64,000 nt of DNA. It comes from Diphasiastrum complanatum (Eukaryota > Streptophyta > Lycopodiopsida > Lycopodiales > Lycopodiaceae). The first letter of the stretch is position 1; each line of letters begins with the position of its first letter. The notes under the pieces were generated by a model. It worked only from the letters and a program-made list of their open reading frames with translations, ran no database searches and had not been told where the DNA came from. Shown here in pieces: positions 46,735 to 57,745 of this stretch. Location: NCBI GenBank assembly GCA_029204225.1, contig CM055106.1, positions 4,690,858 through 4,754,857 of the forward strand, written 5' to 3'. The position numbers and the translations under genes were made by a program.

Positions 46735-49700
46735 CTCAAAAAATCTTGTGAAGGACGCTGCCTCTTTCCCAAGTGGCATTCTCAACAGGCTGATCATTCC
46801 ACTTGACCAGATATTCTCGGTATAGAGTATGACGAGTCTGCGTCTCTCTACTATCAAGAATCTCCTCTGGTTCATGTGGAGGTTGTTGAGGATCCAATGG
46901 GAGAACTAGAACACTGTCCCCTACCAGATTTTCTAATCTGGTTAAGGCTTTTCGTAACTGACTTACATGAAATAGCCTTACTGCTATGTGGGAGTTCTAG
47001 TTCATAGGTGACCTCGCCTAGTTTCCTACTAATGGTAAAGGGACCACAATACCTAGGAGACAACTTATCACACACTCCTGATTTGAGGGTTTTAGAGTCA
47101 ACTGGGACTCTCAAGTAGACTTTCTCACCAGCAGAGAACTGCACATCCCGTCTGTGTGGATCTGCATAATGCCTGGCCCAATTTTGGGACTGCCTACATG
47201 TTCTATCATTAGGTCCTCTAAAAAGTTTCTGGCTGCATCAACTTTTTCTTGTTTAAACCCTGTAGCTGTGGGTGAGCGTGGCTGAAAACCGTACATCAGC
47301 ATAAATGGGCTGTATCCCGTAGCTGAATGTTTGGTACTGTTGTAAGCAAACTCTAATATCAAGAGATACTCCTCCCAATTAGTCTGCTTCTTGCTGACGT
47401 ATGCACGAAGCATATCCTCCAGCACCTGATTTACCCTCTTTGTTTGACCGTCCGACTGTGGATGGTCGGTGGTACTCATATTAAGTTTAGTATGGAGATG
47501 ATGGAATACTGCCCTCCAAAAATCTCCATTAAACTTACTGTCCCGGTCGTTGACTATGCCGGAAGGTAGATCGTACAATTTAAATAGCCCGTCTACACAT
47601 AACCTCGCTAACTTTGGAGCTCTAACGGTTGTTTTGGTCGTGATAAAATGAGCCATTTTGGTCAGACGGTCAACTGTGACCCATATAGCGTCATTACCCT
47701 TTTGGGTTTTAGGCAGGCCTACTATAAAATCCATGGAGATACTCTCCCATTTAGTAGCTGGTATTTCTAAGGGCTGCAACAACCCTCCTGCCTTTAAACG
47801 CTCTGCTTTGTTTACTTGACATTTATGGCAACTAGTTACATACTGTTGGACGTCCTTTTTCATACTGGGCCAAAAAAAATTGCCTACGAAGAAGCTCATA
47901 GGTCTTCAATATGCCTGGGTGTCCCGCACTAGGATTGTCATGACATTCATATAGGACCTGCTGCCTATAATCCTCTGAATTGGGGACACATACTCTATCT
48001 CTATAGAGCAAGTACTCATCCTGAATGGAATACTGTTTCCATTTGAATCCTTGAGTCAACTGACCCTCAACCGCTGGGGTTTGCTTGGGTAATACAGGCT
48101 CAGAATCCTCAACGTCATCTGACGACGTATACTCGGACTCATCATCATCCTCAACGGAAGCTGCCGTATTCTTGGATGAACTGGCACCAGCCCCGGGAAC
48201 TGGTTCTGGAGTTTGTAACTGTCTGCTCTAGACTGAGTTCCAGATAGTAGAGAAGAATGCATCATGCTGGCACTTCCCTCTCAAGGACTCGAGTAACTCA
48301 TTACGAATCTGATTAAAACTCAGCTCGTTTATCATAGGCATTCTACTAAGGGCCTCTGTTACTGTATTGAATTTCTCCCGTCTATATCTGATAGACATAT
48401 CAAACTCTTGCATCAACTCTGCCCAACGAGCTTTCCGACCTCTAAGCTCAGGTTGATTGCAAAGGTATCTGAGACTTTCATGGTCTGTCAGGACCTCAAA
48501 GTTGGCACCATACAAATAATGCCTCCAAGTCTTAAGGGCATGGACTATAGAAAAGAGTTCCTTTTCATAGGCACTATACCTAGTCTGAGTTGGCTCGAGT
48601 TTTTTACTCTCTAACGCAACTGGTCGTCCACCCTGAGTTAGCACTGCACCAACTGCAAAGTCGCTAGCATCTGTTTCGATTGGGGTCGATGACTTTTAAA
48701 ACTGGTGCTGTAGCTAAGGCTGTTTTGAGAGCATCAAAGCTCTCCTGCTGTGCGGACTCCCAAATGAACTCCTTTCCCTTCCCCTTAAGAAGATTTGTCA
48801 TGGGAACTGCTATCTGAGCATATTCCTTGACAAATCGTCTGTAATATTCTGCCAAACCAAGAAAGATCTGAAGTTCCAAAATATTCTGAGGTCTCAGCCA
48901 ACTGAGTATGGCTTTAACCTTATTCGGGTCCATCTTAATCCCATTTGACGAGATAATGTGACCCAAATATGCTACTTCTTCAACGAAGAATTCACACTTG
49001 GATTGTTTAGCATAAAGCTTATGCTTTCTGAGCAGTCGAAACACCTTTCTGAGGTGTTTTAGATGCTCCTTCCTCGTTGTGCTGGAGACGAGGATGTCAT
49101 CTAAAAATACGACTACAAATTTACCCAAGTATGGTCTGAGGACACTGTTCATCAATGTCATAAAGGTAGCTGGAGCATTTGTGAGCCCAAATGGCATCAC
49201 CTTAAACTCATAATGACCGTGACGAGTCCTAAAAGCTATTTTCGGGACATCTTCCGATTTTATACGGACTTGATGATATCCCGATCTGAGGTCTATTTTA
49301 TTGAAAAACTTAGCCCCGTCGAGTTGATCAAACAACTCGTCTTCCCGAGGCACAGGGTACTTATTCTTAATTGTGACTTTATTGAGGGCTCTGTAATCTA
49401 CGCAAAGACGCATAGACCTCTCTTTTTTTTTTCACCAAAAGGACTGGTGAGGTCCATGGTGAAATACTGGTCTGAATTTGGCCTTTCCCAAGATAATCTG
49501 TTAACTGCCTAGTTATTTCTTCATCCTCTGTTCGGCTGACTCGATACGGAGGTTGTGCTGTACCTGGTACTAGGTTTATTACATGATCCACCTCTCTGCT
49601 AGGTGGCAAACCATGTGGCAAATCTTCATGAAAAACATCTTTAAATTTAGACAATAAAGTTTCTAATTTACTGATTTCCTGCTGTATAGAACTAGAAATA

Positions 49701-49945
49701 GAAACTTCAGGAATAAACTGAAAGTCACATAAGAATACCTGATGGTCGTCGTCTCCGATTAGCTGACAGAGCTCTAAACTGCAGACCATAGGGCTGTTGG
49801 GAACATCATGCTCGCCATGCAACTGGATCTCTCGGCCTTTATGTTGAAAGATGAGGGTGTTCTCCTGATAATTTATGTGAAGGGAAGGTCCTGAACTGTA
49901 GAGCCAATCTCTCCCGAGAACAATATCTATGCGATCCAGGTGCAT
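46735..49945 (-). pseudogene. Gypsy pol: RT, RNase H, integrase, chromodomain
   Basis: Going down from 49945: protease C-terminus (IDIVLGRDWL), RT entry (HEDLPHGLPPSREVDH), frameshift near 49410 in an A/T run, RT ([31 protein letters not shown]; catalytic FLDDIL near 49095), frameshift near 48660, RNase H (KKLEPTQTRYSAYEKELFS; LTDHESLRYL). A TAG lies near 48228. The integrase zinc region follows (CHDNPSAGHPG; CHKCQVNKAERLK), then its core (SMDFIVGLPKTQKG; VNDRDSKFNGDFW; the Glu in NQVLEDMLRAY). A chromodomain at about 46862-46735 has REYLVKWNDQPVENATWE. All catalytic residues are visible; frameshifts inactivate it. Confidence 0.92.
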
Positions 49946-49993
49946 TATCTGAAAGTTTAGTTCATCTTGGTACCCCTGAATACCAAGATTTAT

Positions 49994-51282
49994 CTACCTA
50001 TGCTGACTAGGTACTTCTGGAAGTGTAAGTTTTTTAACCAGGGTGTAGTTGATGAAATTATGGGTTGCCCCATCATCAACCATAACTCTTACTGACTGGT
50101 TACCAACTTTCCCATGCATACGTACTAGGTCATGCGGCCCAAAGCTGAAGGGTCTCGCTAGCATTGCAAAGGTCAGCTGGCAACAATGTTCATGATCTTC
50201 ATGATACACTTTGATCTCGGAAGATGCCGAGTCACTGGGGAAACTTACAGTCTGAACAAGATGAACTTGTTTCTTATCTTTTTTATCTCTAATTAGTGAA
50301 AGGGCCCCTTGGGACACTGTCTGACTGTGTGTCCCTTACCCATACACACAAGGCACAAATGTTCTTGTTTGGCTTTCTCAAAATCTTCTGGTTTTAAGGG
50401 CTGTATGAGTGAAGGGCGTTTCTGAGGAGCTTCACCTTTAATTTTATCTTCTTTCTTTCTTTTTAAATTTTTTTTTTGAAATTGAAAGTCTTTTGGAGGA
50501 GGTTGCTCAGAAAGGGGATGCTGTCTCGCCCTCTTCCTACCCACTGAATCATCATAGATTTGAGCATATCTGAGAGCTTGCTCAAGGGTAGTAGGCGAGT
50601 TTCTTTGGACCTCTACTTTATATTCATCTTTGAGGCCTCGGACAAATCCTCTGATTTTCTGATAATCATCCATATTTTTAATTTTTAAAATTGCTTCTCG
50701 GTACTGCGAGATATATTGGATTAGGGGCTTGTCCATTACTATTCTTTCCCAGGCTTCCCAGGCTCTATCAAGTTCATTCTCCGGTAGGAATTCTCTTAGG
50801 AAAGCTTCTTCAAAGGCTTTCCATGACTGGGGAGTCTGCCCAGTCTCCTGGAGATTTAACCATTACTTATAGGCCATGGGCCCTAAGGAAAGACTGGCCT
50901 CAATTGCTTGCAAATGGTCAAGAGCATGAATGTTCTTCCATTTGCTGAGGAAGGTTTGTAAAATATCTGCATTTCTATCCTTCTCTTCCCCAATAAATGT
51001 AGGAGGCTTTAAATCTTTAAAACCACTGGGGTGAGACCGCATAGTCTCACCCGAAACTGATGGAAGTGGAGAAGGGGATAACTGAGAAGTGGAGGGAAGG
51101 CTTCCTTTCGCGGAACTCAAAATCAAGCCTTTGAGTTCAGCGAACGAGTCATCCACACTGGACTTGAAATTGGCTAATGCCAACTTCAGTTCATCCACTT
51201 CTGTTACCAAGTGGAGAAACTGCTCCTTGGTAACCAGTTCGTCGAGTTTTTCGGTGAACTGTTCCTGTTCTTCCATTTCCAT
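49994..51282 (-). pseudogene. Gypsy gag and protease
   Basis: Gag starts at the ATG at 51282 with an acidic coiled-coil-like N-terminus. A TAA/TAG-type stop near 50863 and a frame change follow. The capsid region resumes (RGFVRGLKDEYKVEV) to a CCHC knuckle (CLVCMGKGHTVRQC, near 50350). Protease overlaps in another frame from 50317 with MVDDGATHNFIN (active site near 50070). The stop at 49994-49996 separates protease from pol. Confidence 0.88.
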
Positions 51283-52247
51283 AGGTTCTTTCCCTTTACT
51301 GTAAGCTAAGGCTTCTGTTTCAAGCTCGTCGATGCCTCTTTCCGGGGGTTGATCAGGTCCCTGAGGAGTGGTCCTTTTCAGAACTGAAAGAGAGGTACCT
51401 TAACTTCTGAAAAAAAAGTCAGAAAGACTAGTTTACAACTGTACAAAGAGGGAAAGATGACTTAGCTATTTCGGAGGACTGTACTTCTAAAGAAAATACG
51501 AAGAGGAACCCTCTCAGCTTTTTTATCCAAAATTTCAGACCTGCTGTCCCGGAAAATCCCAGTTTGAAGGTCCAAAATGGTACCAAATTTTTGGTTGCTT
51601 GAATAGAATAGTTCGCTGGCTTGCTAGCAGACCTGTGGTTCTGAAAAGCTTGAATAGAAGGCCGAAAAAAGTGCAAAACGATCTGAATTTCTTTGCTATC
51701 CTCCCTCGCTGATCTGACAGCTTCTGAATTGGTTCCGAAAAATCAGATTTGAAGCCCTTGCAAATTCTGAAATTTTTGTGGCAGCCTGCTCGCTGATCTG
51801 TAGCAAGAGAATCTGATGCTCAAATACCCGAAAAATCTCTGAAAAGAAGGGCAAAACTTCACCCTCCCTGTTCTCTGTCCAGCGCTGGCCCTGCTGGGAA
51901 ATCTTAGCTTGAAATTCGCTCAGATCTACCGAAATTTCACTTCGAAAACAGAGGTAGGTCCCTGTATGTACAACGATGGATCTAATTGCTATTTCCTACT
52001 CTATTTCCGCTGTGAAATCTGCAAAAAAGTCTCTGAAATGTGCGATGGATAGCCTGCCCTTCCAGCGATTTCCCTGTGTAAGAAAAACCTTTCTCCAAAA
52101 TCATGGAAATTCCCTCAAGTTTGGATGAATCGGAAGCTGTCCCTACAGCGATTCTCTTCCACTATGCTTTCCTGAGGATCTTTAAGACTTTTCCTATCCT
52201 CTGATAGCTTTCTCTACTGCTGCTACTAAGCTCCCAAAGATGGAGAT

Positions 52248-52260
52248 GGCTCTGATACTA
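52248..52260 (-). other. Primer-binding site of the minus-strand gypsy
   Basis: On the minus strand TAGTATCAGAGCC lies directly inside the right LTR. One base differs from the common TGGTATCAGAGCC. Confidence 0.8.
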
Positions 52261-52261
52261 G

Positions 52262-52610
52262 TGTAATAGCTCCTAACACCAGAGTAGGGCAAACACTAAC
52301 TGATCCACCCAACCATGCCTACTCCTTGATATAGAGTAAGCCCCTCCTAGCCCAGTGTGAGGACTGGTAGCATGCAACTGCCAAGTGTCAGTGACGTGGC
52401 CGACTGCACGTCGGGACCCAACTGGGGGCCCTGTCCTGCTGACAGGGTCCCTAGACTGTGTTAGGCCCGCCATGGCTATGGACCGTGCTGGGGCACACTA
52501 CTCACACTATCTTGCCCTGTTGGTCTTGTACGCTCTGGACACGACCCTAACTGTGGTATTTGACCTATTTGTGTTCTCTAGGGTTCGGCACTGGTCACGA
52601 GCTCGTAACA
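52262..52610 (-). repeat. 5' LTR of the minus-strand gypsy (349 bp)
   Basis: Plus-strand TGTAATAGCTCC to GCTCGTAACA, closely matching 46337-46691. It is followed by the right TSD copy GGCAG (52611-52615). Confidence 0.95.
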
Positions 52611-52658
52611 GGCAGCACCCACTTCACATCCTCCTCCTTTGGCAGCACCCACTTCACA

Positions 52659-52725
52659 CCCTAACTGTGGTATCTGACCTATCTGTGTTCTCTAGGGTTC
52701 GGCACTGGTCACGAGCTCGTAACAG
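52659..52725 (-). repeat. Extra truncated LTR fragment
   Basis: This segment repeats the last about 65 bp of the LTR (CTAACTGTGG to GCTCGTAACA) and is again followed by GGCAGCA. Its variants (GTATCTGACCTATCTG) match the left LTR better than the adjacent right LTR. It lies 50 bp beyond the right LTR, inside hAT sequence, which implies a second event such as recombination or conversion between LTR ends. Confidence 0.8.
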
Positions 52726-53300
52726 GCAGCATCCACTCCACTAGCTCCCCCTTTGGCAGCACCCAAGATGTACCAGTACCGGCCACCGCAGCGCCCCTTT
52801 CAGTACATACCGCCGCTGTACTTGCCTCCTGCATAGCCAGTTCCTCCACCAGCAGCAGCCTCACGGGCACACACTCCACGAGCTCATCCTCCTCGCTCAG
52901 TTGCACAGGGAGTTCCCTCTTTTGCTTCCCTATCCCAGCCGGCCTCAGCTTGGGCCCAGCCTAGCCAGCCAGGTGATTTGCATGGGGGTGATGAGGCATT
53001 GACAGCTCCTCTTATCTGCAAGAGACCAGGAAGGCCCAAGGGTGCACCAAACAAGAAAGCCAAGGCACAGAAACTGCCAGGGAAGAGAGGACGACCACGC
53101 AGGGCTCCAGGTACAGCTAGAGGTGCAACATTACAGCCAGCTGGAGCAGGATGCGGAGGTAGATTGGGATGATGCTAGTGACGAGTCCTCCTCGGATACA
53201 CGGCCCATGCCAGTTCCAGTGGCACAGATATCGGCTACGAGAGTCAGCTCGGGGCCTCGAGTTGTCTCCGGAGCATTTGTCTGAGTCAGAGCCAGAGCAT
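52726..53300 (+). pseudogene. hAT transposase C-terminal extension with AT-hooks, copy A (part 2)
   Basis: Resumes the Pro/Gln/Tyr-rich region, then encodes two AT-hook motifs, KRPGRPKG and KRGRPRRA, within 52978-53110. A deletion relative to copy B just before 53160 shifts the frame, so the acidic end is broken. AT-hooks bind the minor groove of AT-rich DNA. The (TA)-rich flanks of both hAT copies make that a plausible target-choice role, but this is inference. Confidence 0.65.
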
Positions 53301-53832
53301 TGATTGTGGCTCTGTTGTTTTAGTTTCAGTAGTTTGTCTCTAGCAGACGGTCTACCATTGTACTCAGATCATTTTTCACATTATATACAGTGTTTGGCGT
53401 ACTTTATTTGCTGCACAACATTGTGCGTATGTCGCTCTGTACATGTGATGTTGTATTTTCAATTTTATGTCAAATTCTATGTGCGTGTTTGAATCTTATT
53501 TTCAACTAATTTCGATTGAAGTGAATGATAGCTTCACATAAATGCACCTACATCATGAGCACAACAATCACCCCTACACCCCAAACGGCATTTCATAAAC
53601 ACATGTATTACATTTGCATTTAAAAAAATTACAGAGATTGCATTTCACATGACCAGGCTCGCGTTGCACAAAAAACAACTATATATTGATTCATCAGTTG
53701 TATCAAGATAACATTATATATCCCGTCTTTTTTTTAAGCAGCCATCTAGTTATTTGTCGCACCCTAAACTGCCGAGAACTACATAGCAACAGTCCGCCAC
53801 ATACGACTGGACCTTATCTACTCTAAATATTC

Positions 53833-54177
53833 CTATTGATCCTCCACCGACTCCTCGCCCTCGTCAGGTGCATTGTTCAGTCGCTCTCGCTCTGCCTCCT
53901 GGTTAGCCCGACGTTTGACCGCCCTTTCCCTGACCATGATGAGCTGTCGTCGTGTGAAGTTCATTCCAATCTGCTCATCCAAATCCAGCTCGACAGCGGG
54001 GGCAGGGGCCACAGCGGGGGCGGGGATTTGCAGCTCTGGGTGTCTCTGCCGAGTCTGTCGCAACATCTCTGCAATGTCTGCCTCTTGCTTTCGATGTCTT
54101 TCGTTGTGCCTTCGGATATCTTCCTCAAGCTTCCTCCTGGCTTCGCCCTCGGGCTTCGATGGTATGCGCTCTGCCAT
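53833..54177 (-). CDS. hAT accessory ORF, copy A (114 aa, unknown family)
   Basis: ATG at 54177 (MAERIP), stop TAG at 53835-53833. The frame is also open upstream of the ATG. The protein is highly charged: an N-terminal basic/acidic helical block (residues about 10-35, core RHNERHRKQEADI) likely to form a coiled coil, a Pro/Ala linker, a second conserved block (ELDLDEQIGMNF and RRQLIMVRERA), and an acidic tail ending EESVEDQ. It lies on the opposite strand to the transposase and converges on it, about 550 bp from the right transposon end. Copy B keeps the same ORF. The two conserved blocks differ only at synonymous sites, which supports selection on the protein. I do not recognise a family. 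A role in transposition is inferred from its location. Confidence 0.65.
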   Translation of the reverse strand: MAERIPSKPEGEARRKLEEDIRRHNERHRKQEADIAEMLRQTRQRHPELQIPAPAVAPAPAVELDLDEQIGMNFTRRQLIMVRERAVKRRANQEAERERLNNAPDEGEESVEDQ

Positions 54178-54642
54178 CTCGATCGACCTTCTCCTCACAG
54201 CACCCTGGTCCTCGAACACCCTCTCACAGCACCCTGGCTCTCAAACAGCCTTTCACAGCCTGTCACTGGCTCTCGCTTGCTCTCTCATTGGCTATCACTG
54301 ACTCTCTCACAGCCTCTGAAAATACCTCTCACAATGGCATTGTGAGTGCTTATTTATCCCCACAGCCTGATCGGCCATGTGGATTCCCATCATCCCTCCA
54401 TGTGCCTCTGTACTTGCCCCCGTGTGATGCTCCCCCCCTGTGTTGCTCTCCCGTTGGCCCCATGGTCTACTCACACAATGCCCATGTGCTGTTGCACCAG
54501 TCCCCTGCACCATGTGTTGTACCCTCTTTTATTACACCCAGAACCCTTTTTTTTTATTATTATTTTTTATTTATTTTTTTTATTTTTTTAACCTATTTTG
54601 GTAGGTAAAAGGCAATAATTAAATATTAAAAATTAAAAAAAA

Positions 54643-54730
54643 AATATTAAAAATGGTACCGCCTTGGTACCGTGGATCCCAGGGCAGTACCGTACGGGCG
54701 GTACCATACCAGCGGTACCAGGGGACACTA
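54643..54730. repeat. Right end of hAT copy A: GGTACC-rich subterminal repeats and TIR
   Basis: Several GGTACC or GTACCG palindromic motifs cluster before the end ...GGGGACACTA. The same array, slightly diverged, lies at 61067-61142 in copy B, and an inverted version lies at the left end (44618-44670). Clustered subterminal motifs are typical transposase-binding sites of hAT elements. Confidence 0.7.
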
Positions 54731-54753
54731 TGATATATATATATATATCATAG
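54728..54753. repeat. Perfect 26-bp palindrome with (TA) core
   Basis: CTATGATATATATA... is a perfect inverted repeat centred at 54740/54741, sitting exactly between the right end of hAT copy A and the inverted hAT-like element. It could form a hairpin, and may be a footprint of adjacent insertions into a TA microsatellite. Confidence 0.85.
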
Positions 54754-55550
54754 CTGCAGCGAATCGCGATTCGTTGGGTCTGCGATTCGCGGGTCGCGAT
54801 TCGCGACCCAGAATCGTAGCAAAAAAAAATGTTTTTTTTTTTTTGGAAAAATAGCTTATTGCTGAAATTTTTTTAGGGGATCAATGGCCAAACCAGCGTT
54901 TTGCCTCTCAGAAGTGCAGTAGATGAGGCACAAATAGATCTTATTTCAGTAGCTATCCGGTTGTCATTTGCTCTGGTTTTCAGTAAATGTTAATGCTACA
55001 GTTTGGACTATCAACTGTATGGATGATGATCACTTTTGCAATTGGTTCATTGGAGATGTGAGTGCAATGTACATACAGTTGGGGGCATAAATATTGGGCC
55101 CTTCTCGGTGTGCATTTGGACCCCATTTTTATCTACAGGGGGGCGGTGGCATTTTTATCTACAGTGTCTATATAGCAGGAAGCTCTAGGGGGTTCGGGGG
55201 ACAGTAGCCCCCCGGGAAACGGGTGGTTCGGGGGGCGGTAGCCCCCCGAGAAACGGGGGCTCCGGGGGCCGGTAGCCCCTTGGTGGGGGGTTTGGGGGGC
55301 AACGCCCCCCAACGGCGGGGTCCGGGTAAGGCTTTTTCATGATTTGGCCTTCCAACTCCCCGAGTGAAAACACACTTTTTGGTGTTTCGCACTCGAAACA
55401 GTCGGCAAACTACACAATCGTAATCCCCTCGATCAGAGCTTTCATCTGATACCCATATTGCCTAAAAAAATTTCAAAAAAAAAACATCGATTCTACATGA
55501 TTCAAGGAAAATCCCGAATCGCGAATCGGAATCGCGTCCGCCAGTTGCCA
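54750..55550. mobile_element. Inverted relative of the 582-bp hAT-like element
   Basis: The reverse complement of this segment aligns in order with the element at 41462-42043. Shared parts are the terminal GCTGCAG/GTTGCAG zone, homopolymer A/T tracts, GGGTATCA, a conserved 38-bp core (55366-55403 against 41639-41676), and a GC-rich core of CTACCGCCCCCCGAACC-type repeats (about 55188-55320, three copies here). Its terminal zones use GAATCGCG palindromes, for example CGAATCGCGATTCG at 54760-54773, where the other copy uses GGAACG/GGATCG motifs. Ends are approximate and no TSD was found. Confidence 0.7.
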
Positions 55551-55606
55551 CTGCGGTTCCACCACCACCCATTGTTGCTCGCACTCCACCAGTCTACGAC
55601 TTTCTC

Positions 55607-56875
55607 ATGGACTCTCCGCCACTCGAGCAGGCCCAGGATGGTACTGGGCGGGCCTTCGAGGATGTGGAAGAGATCCCTTCTTCCTTCCCTTCCCATCCGG
55701 ATGACCTCCTCAGCCAACAGTTTTCATACCCCATGCCAGATGTTGCCCCTCCACCAGTGCACCCCACCTATGCTGCTGCACCCATCCCTGCCAGTGCATC
55801 CCACTCTCCCCATTCCACGTCTACAACCGATGCATCCACCAGTGCCCAGCCTGTCGCGTCATCGTTCATTCCCGTCATGGTTGGTGCACCGTGCTGGAGG
55901 TCCACCACCCGTCGCCCACCAGGGAGAGCCCTTGTGCAGCAGACCATTTGCGGCGCGCATCAGCCGCACATGGACCGAGAGGCCACACAGGCCGTGGCCA
56001 GTCTGATTTACGAGCTGAACCTGCCCTTTGCCATCACCAACTCTGAGCCCTTCAGAAGGGCCTTCCGCCTTGCACAGTCTGTCAGCCCTAGCTGGAGAGT
56101 CCCTAGTTCAGAGGTTGTCCACACACACATGCTGAGGGATAGGGTCGAGTCCTTGTCTAGAGAGATGGAGCCTCTACGTCGGCACTGGGCCACTTCCGGT
56201 TGCAACATCATGTCCGATGGCTGGACTGATGTCAGGAGGAGGCCGATCCTCAACATACTGGTCTCCAGCTGCATGGGCACACAGTTTTTGAGGGCAGTGG
56301 ATTGCAGCGGGGGGGGAGAGTCATATCTGCAGAGTTCATGTTTGATGTCATCAGGTCTTCCATCCTAGCCATAGGCCCACAGCATGTCGTCACGGTGGTG
56401 ACGGACAATGCCACGAACTGCATTCAGATGGGTGTACTGCTAGAGGCCGAGTTCCCTCATATTGTTCATACCCCCTGTGCAGCCCACGACATAGACCTTC
56501 TGATGGGGGACATTGGAGCACTTCCCTGGGTTAGAGCCATCGTCCGGGAGGCCCTCTTCCTGGTGACTTTTGTCACCAGAAAGAGGCGTGTTCTTGCCAT
56601 GTTCCGGTTGTTCAGCCATCTGGACCTCCGTAAGCCAGCCCCCACGCGCTTTGCATTCGACTTGGTGGTCATCGACCGTTTGATCAGGTGCAGGGCCCAG
56701 CTTCTACAGATGGTTGCCAGTGATCTTTGGGGTGCTAGTACATTTCCGCACACTGAGGATGGGGAGCACTTTTCTTCCATGGGGAGACCAGTTCTGGAGG
56801 GATGCACAGACATTGTCAGGACTGCTTTGACCGGATTGGACAGTTCCTGCAGCTGCCCATCTTGCAGCCAGAGAG
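55607..56875 (+). pseudogene. hAT transposase, DUF659 exon (copy B)
   Basis: ATG at 55607 (in a longer open frame) starts a Pro/Ser-rich region, followed by the DUF659-type catalytic region: LIYELNLPFAITNSEPFRRAF, the first acidic motif NIMSDGWTDV (near 56205) and, after a frameshift in a nine-G run (about 56308-56316), the second acidic motif VVTDNATNC (near 56395) and HTPCAAHDIDLL. hAT transposases use a D-D-E active site; both Asp motifs are visible. A GTAAG donor ends the exon at 56875. The N-terminal zinc finger is missing. Confidence 0.85.
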
Positions 56876-56989
56876 GTAAGCGGTACAGTGTTGCAATTGA
56901 CCTTTATCTTTTCAGTACTTGCTAGTTTGTTTTTCTGTCAATGTTAAGCTTTTTCGTAATGCCCTAAACCACATGCCCCTCACCTGCAG
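56876..56989 (+). other. Transposase intron 1 (114 bp)
   Basis: GT at 56876-56877 after GAG; AG at 56988-56989 after a CACCTGC tract. It joins the DUF659 exon to the exon with the RETRWNYFHRS motif. Small introns in hAT transposase genes are common. Confidence 0.65.
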
Positions 56990-57653
56990 GATGACAGAGC
57001 TGAAGTTCATACGGGAGACACGGTGGAACTACTTCCACAGGAGTATCCACAGCGTTGCACACATGCTGCATCCCCTCTTCCTCTCTCTGACACAAATCGC
57101 AGACAGGGAGCTCGAGGCCGATTGGCTTCAGTACATTCACAAGGTGGGTCCACACATAGGTTTGGATCCTATCAGGCTCATGGAGGAGCTCGCCGCATTT
57201 CGTTTCGGCATGGGCTCATTCGGCCACCCGGCTGCCCAGGATCCAGAGAGGAGGCAGCTACCCATTACCTGGTGGACCATGTTCGGTAGCACATACCCAT
57301 CTATACAGATGACAGAGCTGAAGTTCATATGGGAGACGCGGTGGAACTACTTCCACAGGAGTATCCACAGCATTGCACACATGCTGCATCCCCTCTTCCT
57401 CTCTCCGACACAGATCGCAGACAGGGAGCTCGAGGCCGATTGGCTTCAGTACATTCACAGGGTGGGTCCACACATAGGTTTGGATCCTATCAGGCTCATG
57501 GAGGAGCTCGTTGCATTTCGTTTCGGCATGGACACATTCGGCCACCCGGCTGCCCAGGATCCAGAGAGGAGGCAGCTACCCATTACCTGGTGGACCATGT
57601 TCGGTAGCACATACCCATCTATACAGCGTCTTGCACTGCGTGTCCTTTCTCAG
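56990..57653 (+). pseudogene. hAT transposase middle exon with in-frame 318-bp duplication
   Basis: The exon encodes the segment before hATC: ELKFIRETRWNYFHRSIHS, then LPITWWTMFGSTYPSIQ and LALRVLSQ. It contains a direct tandem duplication, 56991-57308 and 57309-57626, exactly 318 bp (106 codons) each, with roughly ten mismatches by eye. The frame stays open through both copies. The WW motif and LALRVLSQ match hAT dimerisation-region sequence. A GT donor follows at 57654. Confidence 0.85.
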
Positions 57654-57745
57654 GTATGCATCTCATTTTATCCTCCATTTTTGTGTTTCGTTGAAGTTCC
57701 ACCTTTGCCACAATGTGCTGAAGTATTTCAATGCACGCACCACAG

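Larger units (their letters stand above)
46337..52610 (-). mobile_element. Complete Ty3/gypsy chromovirus, minus strand (6.27 kb)
   Basis: Both LTRs, PBS, gag, protease, RT, RNase H, integrase, chromodomain, polypurine tract and a 5-bp TSD are present. It inserted into the Pro-rich repeat region of hAT copy A, as shown by uninterrupted homologous sequence in copy B around 59030-59040. Frameshifts and stops make it defective. LTRs are still very similar, so it is the youngest clear LTR insertion here. Confidence 0.95.
44618..54730 (+). mobile_element. hAT transposon copy A, internally deleted, split by a gypsy element
   Basis: The left end reads TAGGTCCCGCGG. The right end, as reverse complement, reads TAGTGTCCCCTGG. 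Both are followed inward by GGTACC-rich subterminal palindromes. The interior lacks the front of the transposase. Homology to copy B begins near 45015, in the exon before hATC, and runs to the right end, interrupted by the gypsy element at 46337-52610. AT repeats border both ends, but no clear 8-bp TSD was found. Confidence 0.7.

Noticed and set aside
53836-54608. Plus-strand frames opposite the accessory ORF (also 60206-61015, 269 codons)
   Set aside because: Ser/Leu/Cys-rich mirror of a charged minus-strand protein. The two copies differ by frame-breaking changes in this direction, whereas the minus-strand ORF is conserved.
55188-55330. CRISPR-like or regulatory array in the GC-rich repeat block
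   Set aside because: Units are about 33 bp, imperfect, contiguous and palindromic, and belong to the core of a transposable element.
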